Positions 1 to 10,765 of a DNA stretch of 64,000 bases are shown piece after piece. The position numbers and the translations under genes are program-made. Below the pieces are notes generated by a model. That model searched no databases and was not told the origin of the DNA. It saw nothing but the letters and a program-made list of their open reading frames with translations. Source of the stretch: Rhizomys pruinosus (Eukaryota > Chordata > Mammalia > Rodentia > Spalacidae). The DNA lies in NCBI GenBank assembly GCA_009823505.1, contig VZQC01004719.1:1269444-1333443 (forward strand). Direction: 5' to 3'. Positions within the stretch are counted from its first letter, which is position 1; every line of letters starts with the position of its first letter.

Positions 1-140
1 TTTAGGGCCTGGTGTGGAGTATCCTGTGCCTTTTCCAGTTGTCCCTTCGTCTTGTCCTTGGATATGGATTTCCCTTTTGTGTTCAAGTCACAATCGACTT
101 TCACTATATTAGTGGATGGTTTTGTTGCCTCCTTCCGATG

Positions 141-171
<31 letters not shown>

Positions 172-903
172 CTTTTATGGTGTATTGACTTGGCTAGGTT
201 TCAGGTTTTCAGTTTTTTTTATATATTGGATGTTGAAGCCTAAGTTAGTCTTCTTTCTGTTCTGAAGGTTCTCCAAAAGGTTGACCACTTGGATTCTTAG
301 CAATTCCAACTTGGCGCAGGCGCGGGGGGGGGGGGGGGGGGGGGGGGTATCGTGTGCCTGATGCTAGCCGCGCCCCGTCCCTCTGGGCGGGGGACACCCG
401 TAGCGGGTTCACAGCGAGACCCTTCCCCAGCTGCCCCCCGCCAGAACCCGCCTAGAAGCTCAGGAGCTGTTTACCTGGCCTGGCGCGTTATGGCGTCGTC
501 CCCCGCGACTCCCGGTTCCCGCCACACAGTCCAGCCGGGACCAGAGCAGAGGGAAAACGCGACCCTGCTCACCGAGCGCGGTCCCTCTGGGCCGGGGACC
601 ACGTAGACGGGTTCACAGCGAGACCCTCTCCCAGCTGCCCCCGCCAGACCCCGGCTAGAGCTGAGGAGCTGTTTACCTGGCCTGGCGCGTTATGGCGTCT
701 CCCCTGCGACCCCGGTTCCCGCCCACAAGTCCAGCCGGGACCAGAGCAGAGGGAAACGCGACCCTGCTCACCCGAGCGCGGTCCCTCTGGGCCGGGGACC
801 CCGTAGACGGGTTCACAGCGAGACCCTCTCCCAGCTGCCCCCCGCCAGACCCCGCCTAGAGCTCAGGAGCTGTTTACCTGGCCTGGCGCGTTATGGCGTC
901 TCC
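1..903 (-). mobile_element. L1 (LINE-1) 5' end, truncated by the window edge
   Basis: Read on the minus strand this is the start of an L1: GC-rich tandem monomers (903 down to about 377), a short tether, then an ORF1-like N-terminal region running off the window at position 1. The codons near 62-1 read as a charged, Lys/Asp/Gln-rich stretch (SKDKTKGQLEKAQDTPHQAL) typical of L1 ORF1 N-termini. A 30-base T run (142-171, A on the L1 strand) and a 24-base G run (324-347) lie inside, so the copy is unlikely to encode intact ORF1. Keeping the 5' promoter end is unusual, since most L1 copies are 5'-truncated. The call rests on monomer architecture and ORF1-like composition. Confidence 0.68.
377..903 (-). 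repeat. Tandem L1 promoter monomers (about 2.6 units of ~200 bp)
   Basis: The same block beginning GTCCCTCTGGGC recurs at 377, 581 and 781, giving periods of 204 and 200 bp; the third unit stops at about 903. Each unit carries CGCGTTATGGCGTC (near 485, 687 and 887), whose TATGGCG core resembles a YY1-type site (inference). Rodent L1 5'UTRs are typically arrays of ~200 bp GC-rich monomers that act as the internal promoter. CpG density is far above the surrounding AT-rich DNA. Confidence 0.75.
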
Positions 904-1868
904 CAGTACTTGGGTTTTATGATGTGTCCTGAATTTAAATGGAATGCGCCACAAAATAATTTTCTGGTAGAGTATAAAAGGGTTTAGGGTTGAAATGTAA
1001 TCTGTTATGTTTAAGACAGTGAAGACAGAGAATTCTGGTTAAGGATAAAATAAACAACCAGTAAGGGTAAGGGATTAAAATTTCAAATTTTCTTAAAGGG
1101 TTGTTTCAGACAAAGTTGCTGGAGAAAACATTGGACATCAATGTTAGGATACTTGTCAACCACCATGTGGTGGCTGAAACCAGGTCCCTTGCAAGAGGAT
1201 CTCTCTAGACCCTCCAACCTCTGGATTTTAACAGCCCCAATTGGATTTCTTAATGTAAAAATCATTAAACAAATATTACTTCTTATTTTATTAGATTGCA
1301 TAAAATATGGGAAGAACAATTGTCCATGCATCTTGTTGGTAGTGAGTTAAAAGTGTGTTCTGGGGAAACTTGAGAAAGGATGACCCAGTAGCCTTGGGAC
1401 TGTATTACAATAGTCTCAAAAGCTGTTTGGGGAAAATGTTAAAGGTTTAATACACAGCTATGAGCTGGGAGATAGATATTTCTTATGTACTATTGAAAAA
1501 GATGAAACTTCACCTAAGGGAGGCTTTAGATTATTAGTCTTACTTTCCCATATTGAAAGACCTCATGTTCAGTTCTGTCTATATTTAGCTAAAATGCATT
1601 TACACCATTGCATGTGTACTTTCCTATTTTAGAATAATGCTTTAGGAATGTGATATGAAAGTATAGGTATGTCTCTATTTGGCTAATTTCAGAACACGCT
1701 ACTTCTAAACTAATTACCCAGATAAATCATCTTGGTCTTTTACATCATGTATATGTCACAACTTTCTTTTCAAAAGAAGGGATCATTCTACTTTTGAAAT
1801 ATTTTCTATTGGCTGTGTTATCCTTTGACTTAACCAGCTTGATATGGGAAACAGGGATTATAATTTAT
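904..1868. other. Unassigned intergenic sequence
   Basis: AT-rich sequence with no convincing coding frame, SINE or LTR that I recognise. Two opposite-strand open stretches of about 70-80 codons (1083-1350) overlap each other and look like chance. Confidence 0.5.
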
Positions 1869-1882
1869 AATAACATATTTAT

Positions 1883-2121
1883 GGGCTGGAGAGATAGCCT
1901 AGCAGTTAAGAGCACCAACTGCTTTTCAGAGGACCCGGGTTTGAACCCCAGCACCCACATGGAGGCTAAGAACCGTCTGTAATTCCAATTCCAGGAGAAC
2001 TCCAGTTCCAGGGGAATTTGAGAACCTCTTCTGACCTCTGTGGCATTGCACAACACGGGTGCACAAACCTACGTGCAGGCAGTACATTCATTCACATACA
2101 AAAAAATAAAATGCTTTTAAA
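1883..2121 (+). mobile_element. B2 SINE
   Basis: Starts with the tRNA-derived B2 head (GGGCTGGAGAGATAGC) and ends in an A-rich tail with AAATAAAA. It is bounded by a perfect 13-bp TSD, AATAACATATTTA, at 1869-1881 and 2122-2134. Confidence 0.93.
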
Positions 2122-2673
2122 AATAACATATTTACATAAATTATAAATTGATTATGAAATTATGAAAATTTTCAGATTTTGTTTTCAATGAATAGTTTGT
2201 CTTGAGAAAAGCTATTTTTAAAGAAATAATAATAGAAATTCATGTTAGTATTATTTATGACTGAAATTAGTGAGGAAGCTAATGAATAGTAAACAAAACT
2301 ATCAGAATTATTTAGGAAGCGTTTTCATCTTCTTAATGGTTGAAATTTATCAAGGGCTAAAACATAAAATGTTGAGTATTTTGCTGCCTGAATCAAAACT
2401 GGTATATCTTTGTTTCTTTTTATAGGGCAGACTATTTTTATTTTGAATGATGGAATCCTGTAATTGCTACAATGATGAAGCATATTACTTATGACCTGAT
2501 TACCCTGGTATGGTGAAACTGTGCCTGGTGCTTCATCCTCTGATTACTAAATCATATTTGGGATTCTTTAGTGAACAAGAGGTTCTCAATATTGTGGTAT
2601 GTAAGATGGCCAAACTGAAAAATTGTTAGCAAAATATAGATTCCTGAGAACTAGTCTGTTTATGGTATTTTTA

Positions 2674-2885
2674 GAGAGGGAAAGATGGCTCAGCAGTTAC
2701 ATGCACTGATTGCTCTTTCAGAGGACCTGAGTTCAATTTCCAGTACCCACATAGTGGGTACAACCTTCTGTAACTCCAGTTTCAGGTGATCCAACACTCT
2801 GTTCTGACTTTTGTGGACATGGCACAATATGGGTAGCAATACACTTGTACACATAATATAAAGATAATGATCATAAAACACTTTG
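2674..2885 (+). mobile_element. B2 SINE, more diverged
   Basis: B2 head (GGAAAGATGGCTCAGCAGTT) and body are recognisable but diverged. A perfect 11-bp TSD, TGGTATTTTTA, flanks it at 2663-2673 and 2886-2896. Confidence 0.87.
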
Positions 2886-2896
2886 TGGTATTTTTA

Positions 2897-3060
2897 AACT
2901 TTTTTTTAGTTTTTGAGAATTTCATACATTAGTATTGTGCTTGCATTACATACATACTTTCCAATCCCCCTCCAACTCCTCCCTTAATCTTTCACTTCCT
3001 CTCCCAATTTCTTATCCCTTTCTTTGATTACCATTTCATATACATACATAAATCTACAAA
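2897..3060 (-). mobile_element. L1 3'UTR fragment (Lx-like)
   Basis: The stretch from GAGAATTTCATACATTAG through the pyrimidine-rich CCCCCTCCAACTCCTCCC is the reverse complement of a rodent L1 3'UTR polypurine region. No ORF2 part is attached. Confidence 0.5.
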
Positions 3061-3087
3061 TATGCATTTATAAATGACAGGTAGTTT

Positions 3088-3166
3088 GATAGATTATAGA
3101 TAAAAGATAGATAGGTGGATGATAGATAGATAATAGATAGACAGAGAGACAGACAGACAGAGGCAT
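3088..3166. repeat. Interrupted GATA/GACA microsatellite
   Basis: Runs of GATA with interruptions grade into GACA units. Low-complexity sequence only. Confidence 0.85.
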
Positions 3167-3984
3167 ATAATGTACTGAGTATATAGTGGTACATACGTTT
3201 AGGGCTGCCCACTGGGGATTAGGCAACCTCTCAAGGAAAGAGTCCCTGGAGAAAATTGATTCTTCCTCAGCATTCACTAACTCCTATAGCATTTAATCTT
3301 GAAGTAGGACCCTTAAAATTTCCCCATTCAGATTAACATGTGAACTGGTCTTCTAATTATGCAGATCTTGTTAAATAACTAACCTGTTAAGATTTCATAG
3401 GTGCAGCTTCCCTATCAAGTCCATAGTGCATTTACTAGCAGCAAATAAGTTGTCCCTTCTGTTTCTGAAGACCTTTCTTTCACGTTTCCTTCCTTAGGAG
3501 TAGAGGTTGCATTGTGGATGTATTGCTTAAGGTTAGATAATTCACAGTGACTTATTTTCTGCATTTTGACGAGTTGTAGAACTCTGTGATTTTTTGGCCT
3601 TTAATTGGGTCAAAATTTACAGTTCAATTAGTGTCCTGCCTACCCAAGATTTTCTTACATACATTGCTCCTGAAACCTACCTGATCAGCAGGTTAGGCTG
3701 AGTTCTGGCCTTCTGAATCATTGATGTATCTACAGATGATTACATAGAATTTTTATTACATTAATTAACTTGTTTATGTTAGTGTATGTATGATGTAGTA
3801 CAGCATGCATGAGCCATGGTAGTCATTGGACAAGTAGGGGGAGATGTTTATAATTTTCTATCACTCTTGATTTGGGATGGAATTTAGCTAATCAGGCTTG
3901 GTAGTAACTGCCCCATCATCTTGACAGCACAGGATATTTTTAAAAATATTTTATTTGTATTAATATTTTATTTTATCATTTTAT
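3167..3984. other. Unassigned intergenic sequence
   Basis: About 0.8 kb with no gene, SINE or LTR that I can identify. Confidence 0.45.
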
Positions 3985-4192
3985 TTTATGTATATGTATA
4001 TGAATGTATTACCTGCATGCATCTAAGTATTTTCCATGTCCTGTAGTGCCCACAGAGATCCGAAGAGGGTGGGCAATCCCTTGAAACTGTAGTTATAGAC
4101 AGTTGTTAGCCCCCATGTGGGTGCTGGGAATCAAACCTGAATCTTCTCTAAGAGCAACTAGTACTTTTAACTGATGAACAATCTTCCAGCCC
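3985..4192 (-). mobile_element. B3/B2-family SINE
   Basis: The reverse complement begins with the tRNA-like B2/B3 head (GGGGCTGGAAGATTGTTCATCA) and includes the GCACCCACATGG-like box in diverged form. An AT-rich tail lies at the low-coordinate end. Confidence 0.72.
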
Positions 4193-4204
4193 CAATATAT
4201 ATAT

Positions 4205-4345
4205 ATTTAATTTTATGTGTTTGAGTATATTGACTACATGTATGTTTGTGAACCCATATTGTGCAATACCTGTGGAGGATAGAAGAGGACGTTGGATCCT
4301 CTGGAATTAGAGTTACAGAAGCTTGTTTGCTATCATGTAGCATGT
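4205..4345 (-). mobile_element. Second B3/B2-like SINE, headless
   Basis: The body resembles B2/B3 on the minus strand (a GGTTCACAAAC-like box and the GGATCC/GAAGAGG segment) but the tRNA-like head is missing. It abuts the previous SINE through an ATATAT tract. Confidence 0.5.
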
Positions 4346-5917
4346 ATGGAAAAAGTTTAATAAAAATAAAAAAGATTGAAAAAATAAATGGAAAAAAAGA
4401 ACTGAAGATGCATTGGGAAACTGCTAAAATTGTGTGATAAGTACCTCCAGTGGGTGATAGTAGTAAAAGAAAAGTAGTAAATAAAAGGCCATTATTTCTT
4501 CCATCAGGGAAAAGGCTAAGGACTAAGCAAGGAGTCACAAGACATCTTGGTTTGTGAAGGATATACATTAGACAAAGAAAACACAGTCTACTGTGAAGAA
4601 GAAAACAATGAAGAAGCCTGGGTTAGGCACACAGCCAGAAGACATGTAGTCACACAAACAGGTGTTGAATAGTATTTGCATACATTCCAAAAATAACATT
4701 ACAAATGTTCTATATTTTGCAGTATTAAATGTTTAGATAAGATGTATTCTTTATGTAAAAATAAAATCATAAAAATCACATGCATTTTGTTGGTATGATA
4801 TATGTCTTCATCTTTAATGGATAGTAACATACACATACCAAAGATTGTTCTAAAACATTTTGTTTTTTCCTACAATTTATTATCAACTTTTAATTTAGAT
4901 TTTTGTTTTAGGTAACTATGTACTCTAGGTCTTACAAGAAATTTTCAAGCAATGAAGGCTTGTGAGTGGAAAAAAAAGAAGCTTTATCCTGTAGAACATG
5001 TTGGTTATTATGAATAAAATACATAACCTCACATTTGGGATGGTAAGCACTACTGCCTAGGAAGGGTCAGAGTTAGGTAAATGCCAAGCTCATTCTGTTG
5101 GTACAGGTAAACAGCTCTCTGCCTGGCAATGTGGTTTCCTGCTTCATTGATTGTTCTTTATGAGTTTTATTTTTTCCCAAGGGAAACAGTTATATCCAAA
5201 TAGGGTAAGCAGGCCATGCACTGCTAGGCATTATGTTTAAAATATAAGGAAAGAATTTTTGCTCTTCGTGCTTGTGCACACAGTCCTAGTGCCACAAGAA
5301 ATATAGGTTAATTCCAGCTCAGGCTCTTCAGAGGGTAAGTCATAATATCGAGGCAAGGAAGATGAAACCCATGTAAAGAAAGCTGGAAAAGATCTGACAG
5401 ATTGATATGGTGTAAATCCAGGGAGTTAACATCAAGATCTTAACAATCAATTCTTTGCTTTATTTGGACCCTGTGGGATTCACTAAATACAGAGGCAATG
5501 TGATGGAAAGTCTCCATTCCCAGCAAGATGAGAGGCATTCAATTCTGCTCTGACTGCACAGATAGATCACAAGAAAAGAAAAGCTGTGAATCCATAAAGA
5601 GAATCACAGACAGGGGACCAAGAGGGGAGTTGATTTTCTGATCCCTTCAGGCTTTTCCTACGGATGTATGATGGCAAAATCACAACAGAAAGCTTATCAT
5701 TGGTTCCGAATAAATGCAGCAAAGGGCAAGACCTTCGAAAATTAACCATCAGTATTTGGTAATTGAGCTCCACTTTTGCAATATACATCAGTGTCTACAC
5801 TGATATTTTCTCTTACTCCTAGTTCTTCACAAAGGAAGATCTAATCATGAATGAAGTGGTCAAGCACAGGGCTTCAGATATCTCATGCAACCTGGGAAAC
5901 AATTAGAAATCAAAATG
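4346..5917. other. Unassigned intergenic sequence
   Basis: AT-rich, presumably old unique DNA. The longest open stretch is 73 codons (5567-5788, minus) with no recognisable motif. No RNA gene seen. Confidence 0.45.
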
Positions 5918-5929
5918 ATTCTCATTTTT

Positions 5930-8155
5930 TTTTGGTTCGTTATGTGGGTTTATTTTAATTAATTGACAAAAAGAAAGGGAAATTGGTTAGCATTTTCCAT
6001 CCCAACATCACCTATTTTGCACTGCTAAAAAGTCTTCATTCCATCTGCTGCTTTACAGTCTCTTACTTGCTAAAGTTGGCAAAGTTTGCAAAGGCATCTT
6101 GCTTGGGTTGTACAGTTCCGGAAGGTATCACTATATTGGGCATGCCCATTCCCACGGCGCCTGTCAAGCCCATGCCTGTGGCGGACACCCCCATGTTCAT
6201 GTTCATGCCCAGCATGCTCTGGCTCATCATTGGTGTGTTGGGGGGGGGGGAGCCATTCCCATGGTGCCTGTCATCACACTGGTCATGTTCACAGGCACTG
6301 GTCCCCCATCAAAGGGTTAGTTTGTGGCCTGGCAGGAAGCACGTTCGATGGAGAACTGAGGTTCACAGTTCCAAAGCTTTGTGGCATCACATTCAGAGGC
6401 TGCTGCATGTTCTGTTGTTGAATCATTGTATTGAGCAATGGCTGCTGGGGTTTGGAAGGCTACATACCAGGTAGTGAGTTGTGTAGACTGATGTTTACAC
6501 TGGAGTCAGACCAAGTGGAGGGCAGGGTTTTGCTGACTGACTTCTGGACCATATCTGTATTCTGATTATAGACAGGATTAGGTTTCTGCAGCACTGTGCT
6601 AACATTTTGCAAAGGCTGTGATCTTTACATGGACAAACCTAGTCCCACAGTATTAGTGCTCATCAAAGAGAAATTCATACTCTGGGAAGACGTAATGGTT
6701 GTCTGGGATGAACCCATAAGATCGAACAGGTCTGCAGAGTTTGAAGCAACAGGAGGTGGGCCTAGAACTGGCTGTGAGCTACTGATGAGTTCTACTGCAG
6801 GCTGTGGGGCACTGCCAAAGAGCTCACAATCAGAAGCAACAGGGCCTGATGGGGCTTGGTTGAAGGCACTCCAGTCACCAAAGTCTCCATTCCTACTTGT
6901 TGCCGATACTTGGGAAGGGAGCCTGCCTGATGCAGCAGCCGAGCCAAAGTCTGCAAATCTCGTGAATAAATCAGCTGATCCTCCTGCTGCCTAGCTGTTG
7001 CCATCAACTAGGTCCACAAGGTCACCTGATGATTTGCTGCTAGGCACTGAAGTCTTATCTGAAGACTGAGGTGAGTGGGTTGAAGCATTCTGATCTGGGC
7101 TGGTTTTTTCCCCAGTGTAATGTGCTGCTGCTCCGAAATCAAGGGTTTTGGAAGGATTTGCTGTGCCCTTGTGTCGGGCTGTGGTGGTCTCGGTGGCCTG
7201 TGTGATGTGGATGTACTTTGTCATCACAGTTTCCTCTTCATCTTTGAATTCGCCTCTGGGAGATCCGCCTCGTCTTGCTTTCTTCTCCTCATCGTTGTCA
7301 CTGCACCTTTCTGGAGAGTCGTCTCTATCTTTCCTCTGGAACTTGCTGATGGTGTCATCAATTGTGCTTCCAATTTTATCACTCAGTTCCCCTAATTTAT
7401 CATTGAATGGAAAAGCACTCTTGTTTTTATCCCATTCCTCATCCCATTTTGATTGGGCTCAGGTTCGTATCTTTCACTGTATAGGAATCCACCAACATTG
7501 AGGAAACACCAACATACTTGTCCTTGTTCTTCTTGGCTTTCTTTCGCTCTTCCCGAAGACTGTCATCGTCCTGTGCAAATTCAACCAACTCCTTCACCTT
7601 CTGGAGAATGTTTATACCTTGATCCTTGCGGTGTTCATCGACAAAGTGGTAATTTTCCAGGGATCACAAATCATAAAAGTGTTCTCTGGCACTTGTAACA
7701 ACACTCTCAAATCCATTTCTATTATGAGGTAAGCTAGGAGCAGAAGCGACTTATAAACTTTTCTCCAATTCTTTTTGTTGTCTTTGAATATTTGAGACCA
7801 AAGCATGTTCATAAGTTCTGGAAATTGTTCATACATAAGTGTGGCTTTGGCTCTCTCCCAAGAGCTGCCCAGAAGGCCACCAAGGATCATCATTCGTTGC
7901 TTCTCAAACCTTAGACTCAATCTCTGAGTAATTCATAACCACATTGGTGGCTTTGTCCACCAGCTCCTGCACCTTCCACATGTTCGGCATCGTGCCCCCT
8001 TGGCCCAGCCCACCGCCGCTGCCCACGGAGCCCGGGATGCCTCCACGCAGGGGCAGGTCCAGCCCAGGGTAGCCACTGCTGCGAACTCCCGGTCTCCCAA
8101 GCTGCTTCTGCCAGCCACTGCCAAGGCGCCACTGGTGACACGTTGAGACGCCCAT
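5930..8155 (-). pseudogene. CLINT1: CLINT1 (clathrin interactor 1 / epsinR) processed pseudogene
   Basis: Intronless, frame-broken copy of the CLINT1 mRNA, a trans-Golgi/endosome clathrin adaptor with an N-terminal ENTH domain. On the minus strand the start codon is at 7990-7988 (MPNMWKVQELVDKATNVVMN), followed by ENTH-domain pieces (YEQFPELMNMLW, YKSLLLLAYLI), the central acidic/basic linker (THITQATETTT-like at about 7220), the clathrin-box region DLVDLVDG (parent-type DLVDLFDG, so altered), the Met/Gly-rich tail and a C-terminus reading DAFANFANFSK with stop at 6065-6063. About 130 nt of 3'UTR ends in a 9-base poly(A) (T run at 5925-5933). Several frameshifts and stops, for example after ESKV near 7910 and around the G run at 6240, destroy the frame. 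The B1 at 8183 lies upstream of the start codon. Non-functional as a protein gene. Confidence 0.93.
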
Positions 8156-8182
8156 ATTTCTTTACTTAAAAGAGATTTGTGG

Positions 8183-8339
8183 CTGGACACGGTGGCATAC
8201 ACCATTAATCCTAGCACTTGGGAGGCAGAGGCAGGCGGATCTTTGTGAGTTCAAGGCCAGCCTGGTCTACAGAGTGAGTTCCAGGACAGCTGGGGCTACA
8301 AGGAGACCCTGTCTAGAAAAGACAAAAAGAAACAAACAA
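8183..8339 (+). mobile_element. B1 SINE
   Basis: Typical B1 body (GGTGGCATACACCATTAATC, then GAGGCAGAGGCAGGCGGATC) with an A-rich tail. A perfect 15-bp TSD, AAAAGAGATTTGTGG, lies at 8168-8182 and 8340-8354, so the insertion post-dates the flanking sequence. Confidence 0.95.
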
Positions 8340-8354
8340 AAAAGAGATTTGTGG

Positions 8355-8663
8355 TTTCCATTAGTGTGGACGGCATAACTGTAGAAACACCATCCATTTT
8401 AAAGTTACACAGGAACCGCACGACTTCCTGGAAAGCCGAGTTTGATCTCGATCTCGTAAAGCACCTTCTTCTCTCCACCAACACCGTTCATCAGCAAGAG
8501 GTGCCTTCAGGGCAAAAGGAGACCCCGGCAGGGCGTCTTCAAAGGTGTCCTTCACGCAGATGCTGCTGCAGCCAGCCCAGCCAGAGGAGGGCGGAGGCAA
8601 GTCAAGTAGTCTACCATGGCTGCGCCAGACCTCCTCAACACAGCTCTCTGCTCAGCTAACTGC
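8355..8663 (-). other. GC-rich unassigned block, possibly retroposed exonic sequence
   Basis: Once the B1 is removed, this block is contiguous with the 5' leader of the CLINT1 retrocopy. It is much more GC-rich than its surroundings and looks exonic, but no frame gives a protein I recognise. Overlapping open stretches (8361-8600 minus, 8351-8659 plus) have no motif. It may be a long or alternative CLINT1 5'UTR, or part of a different retroposed transcript. Confidence 0.35.
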
Positions 8664-8799
8664 TAAGAAGAAAAGGGGGGGAGGAGGGAAAAGGAAAAAG
8701 GAAAGGAAAGGAAAGAAAGAACAAAGAAAAGAAGAGAAGGGGAAGGAAGGGGGAGGGAGGGAGGAACGAAGGAAGGAAAGAATAGGAAGGAAGGAAGAC
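8664..8799. repeat. Polypurine tract, GGAA-rich
   Basis: About 135 bases that are almost entirely A and G, with GGAA, GGAAA and GGGA units and a few interruptions. The encoded Lys/Glu/Arg-rich open stretch is a composition artefact. Confidence 0.85.
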
Positions 8800-8839
8800 G
8801 GCCACCTGGGAGCCTTGATCACATTGCGATTCTCATTTT

Positions 8840-10036
8840 ATATATTTGTCTGACACATTAATTTCTCCAAGGAGATAATCTTGTTTTAGTGTGTTTTATT
8901 GTTGTTTCTTGTTTATTTTATTTTTATTTTTGGTGAATCTACCAAAGAGCCTGGATGCTAAGAAAGTAATATGTTTTTTTTTTGTTTTTTTTTTTCTAAA
9001 AATAGTTATACATGTTTATGATGATCAAATCTTTATATCATTTTTGAGAAATAAAAGCATATGCTGATATTATTTTAAGAAGCAAGTCATCTGGTATGTT
9101 TTTATTTTCTATGGATTTATTTTGCAGAACTTAAGGTAGCAGGACTCCCTCCTTTTCCAGTCGTATTTCTTTCTCTCTCCCTTCCTCCTGTCTCCATTCC
9201 ACCTTTATTTTCTGCCACATTACCAATTGTTGAATCTAATAATTAACCAAATAAATTTTCCACCCACGAAAGAAGATTCAGAGATATGAGTGTTAAAATT
9301 TAAAATAATTAATGACAGAAGCAGATACAATTATTTGAGAGAAATTGGGATTCTTATTCAACAATTTGGGTTTCTTTTTGTTTATGTTTGGATCCAGATA
9401 ACTCTTATCAGGGAAAAATGAAACCTATTTCTTCAGTCATATCACATTTCCGCACCAATATAAGATCACACATTACTTTACTCTGTTAATTACTTCAGCA
9501 AACACCTTTTTTTTTCTAATTGAAATTATGTATTGTAATCTTTGTTAATCAAGTAATCTCATTTGGAACCTATTAAATTAAGGGAACAAAGTTTGAAAAA
9601 TATTAAAGATAATTTTATGTTACCAAATGTGAAGTTAATTACACATGAAAACTTTAATAGAATGCAAGTTTTACAAAATAAAAGTTTTGATAAAACACTA
9701 CTGATGCTAGCCAATTTATTTGGCAGAAGGAGACTCTTCTGTGGCACACAAGATGACATTCTTCACTCACCTCCGAATTTTCTTCCCATTATTGAAACAT
9801 GTAAGCAACCCTTACCTTCTAAATCCATCCCCTTTGTAGAGGTCAATATGTAATTTTATTATTTTGATATCACTGGTAAGAATGCTGTAAGCTTTAGTTT
9901 TACAGATATATTTTAACATTTAAAAATTTTTTGTGACAAGGCTTTTCCAATCCTTTAATTTATCTGATCAAATACAATCTGTATTCTTTTTCTAATGTAA
10001 TCTCTGAAATACGAAGAAAGAAAGCTAGTGTGTTTC
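8840..10036. other. Unassigned intergenic sequence
   Basis: AT-rich. A 96-codon open stretch (9563-9853, plus) overlaps an opposite-strand one and has no recognisable domain. Confidence 0.45.
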
Positions 10037-10049
10037 AAAAAATGGGGTC

Positions 10050-10106
10050 CCTCTCCCACCCCTCTCACCCTTCCCGAGTCACCATTTCAGTCAGTTTTCT
10101 AATGCA
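10050..10106 (-). mobile_element. Ultra-short L1 3'UTR insertion
   Basis: This 57-bp segment closely matches the reverse-strand L1 3'UTR start at about 50008-50068 (shared CCTCTCCCACCCCTC, TCCCGA and TCACCATT blocks). It sits between perfect 13-bp direct repeats, AAAAAATGGGGTC, at 10037-10049 and 10107-10119. There is no poly(A) tail. Confidence 0.6.
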
Positions 10107-10529
10107 AAAAAATGGGGTCATAAATGTGAATGTATAGGAAAATTTCTATGCTTTGAATTATGTATGTGTTTTTAATGTGTCCTTGAGAATTGTGTTGGTT
10201 ACTGGCTTTTTAATTTGAAGTTGTGGAGACTGCTCTGACAGATTAGAATACTTTGTTATTAATGTTTCCTTCAGAATTAGCAAGATCTAATAAAATGAAA
10301 TGACTGCAAATTCTTAGTCTGTTCTTTATGCAGCTTACTCCGATGTGAAGTATTAAAAGAACTAATTGGTATTAAAAGAACTACTGCTATTAGGTTACAT
10401 AAAGTATGTAGAAGTGCTAAATATTTATAGCTATACAATGCTTAGATGTTCATTTATGTCACCAGTATTTTATTGTTCAATTGTTATGAAATTTCTTAAT
10501 TACATCATAAATTATTTAAAATAATTTTA

Positions 10530-10765
10530 TTTTGAGTAACTAGAGAAGGTGGAGGGGAAAGTTTGCCTTGTAGTTATGAAGATCTGAGTTTGGTCCTGCA
10601 GTACCTACGTTTAAAAGGCCAGAGGTATTGATGACCATTTGCTATCTTTTTGCAGGTTGGCAAAGGCAAACAGATCCCTGGGGTTTGTTGACCATTCAGC
10701 CTGTACTTGGCAGGCTGCAGGCCAATGGGAGATCTGATCTTGTAAATTCAAGATGGACAACATCA
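10530..10765 (+). mobile_element. B4-like composite SINE, diverged
   Basis: A weak tRNA/ID-like head (about 10535-10610) is followed by a B1-derived half with CAGATCCCTGGGG and CAGCCTGTACTTGGCAGGC, the layout of rodent B4 elements. Old and diverged, so boundaries are approximate. Confidence 0.5.

Noticed and set aside
1883..2121. tRNA-like promoter boxes as a tRNA gene
   Set aside because: They are the tRNA-derived heads of B2 SINEs, here and at 2674, 18060, 28069, 34770, 53351 and 55430.
3088..3166. Regularly spaced repeats as a CRISPR-like array
   Set aside because: Simple tetranucleotide microsatellite without spacers, in a mammalian genome.
5983..6474. 163-codon plus-strand frame and overlapping frames at 6086-6421 and 6099-6320
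   Set aside because: Antisense shadows of the CLINT1 retrocopy's Met/Gly-rich tail.
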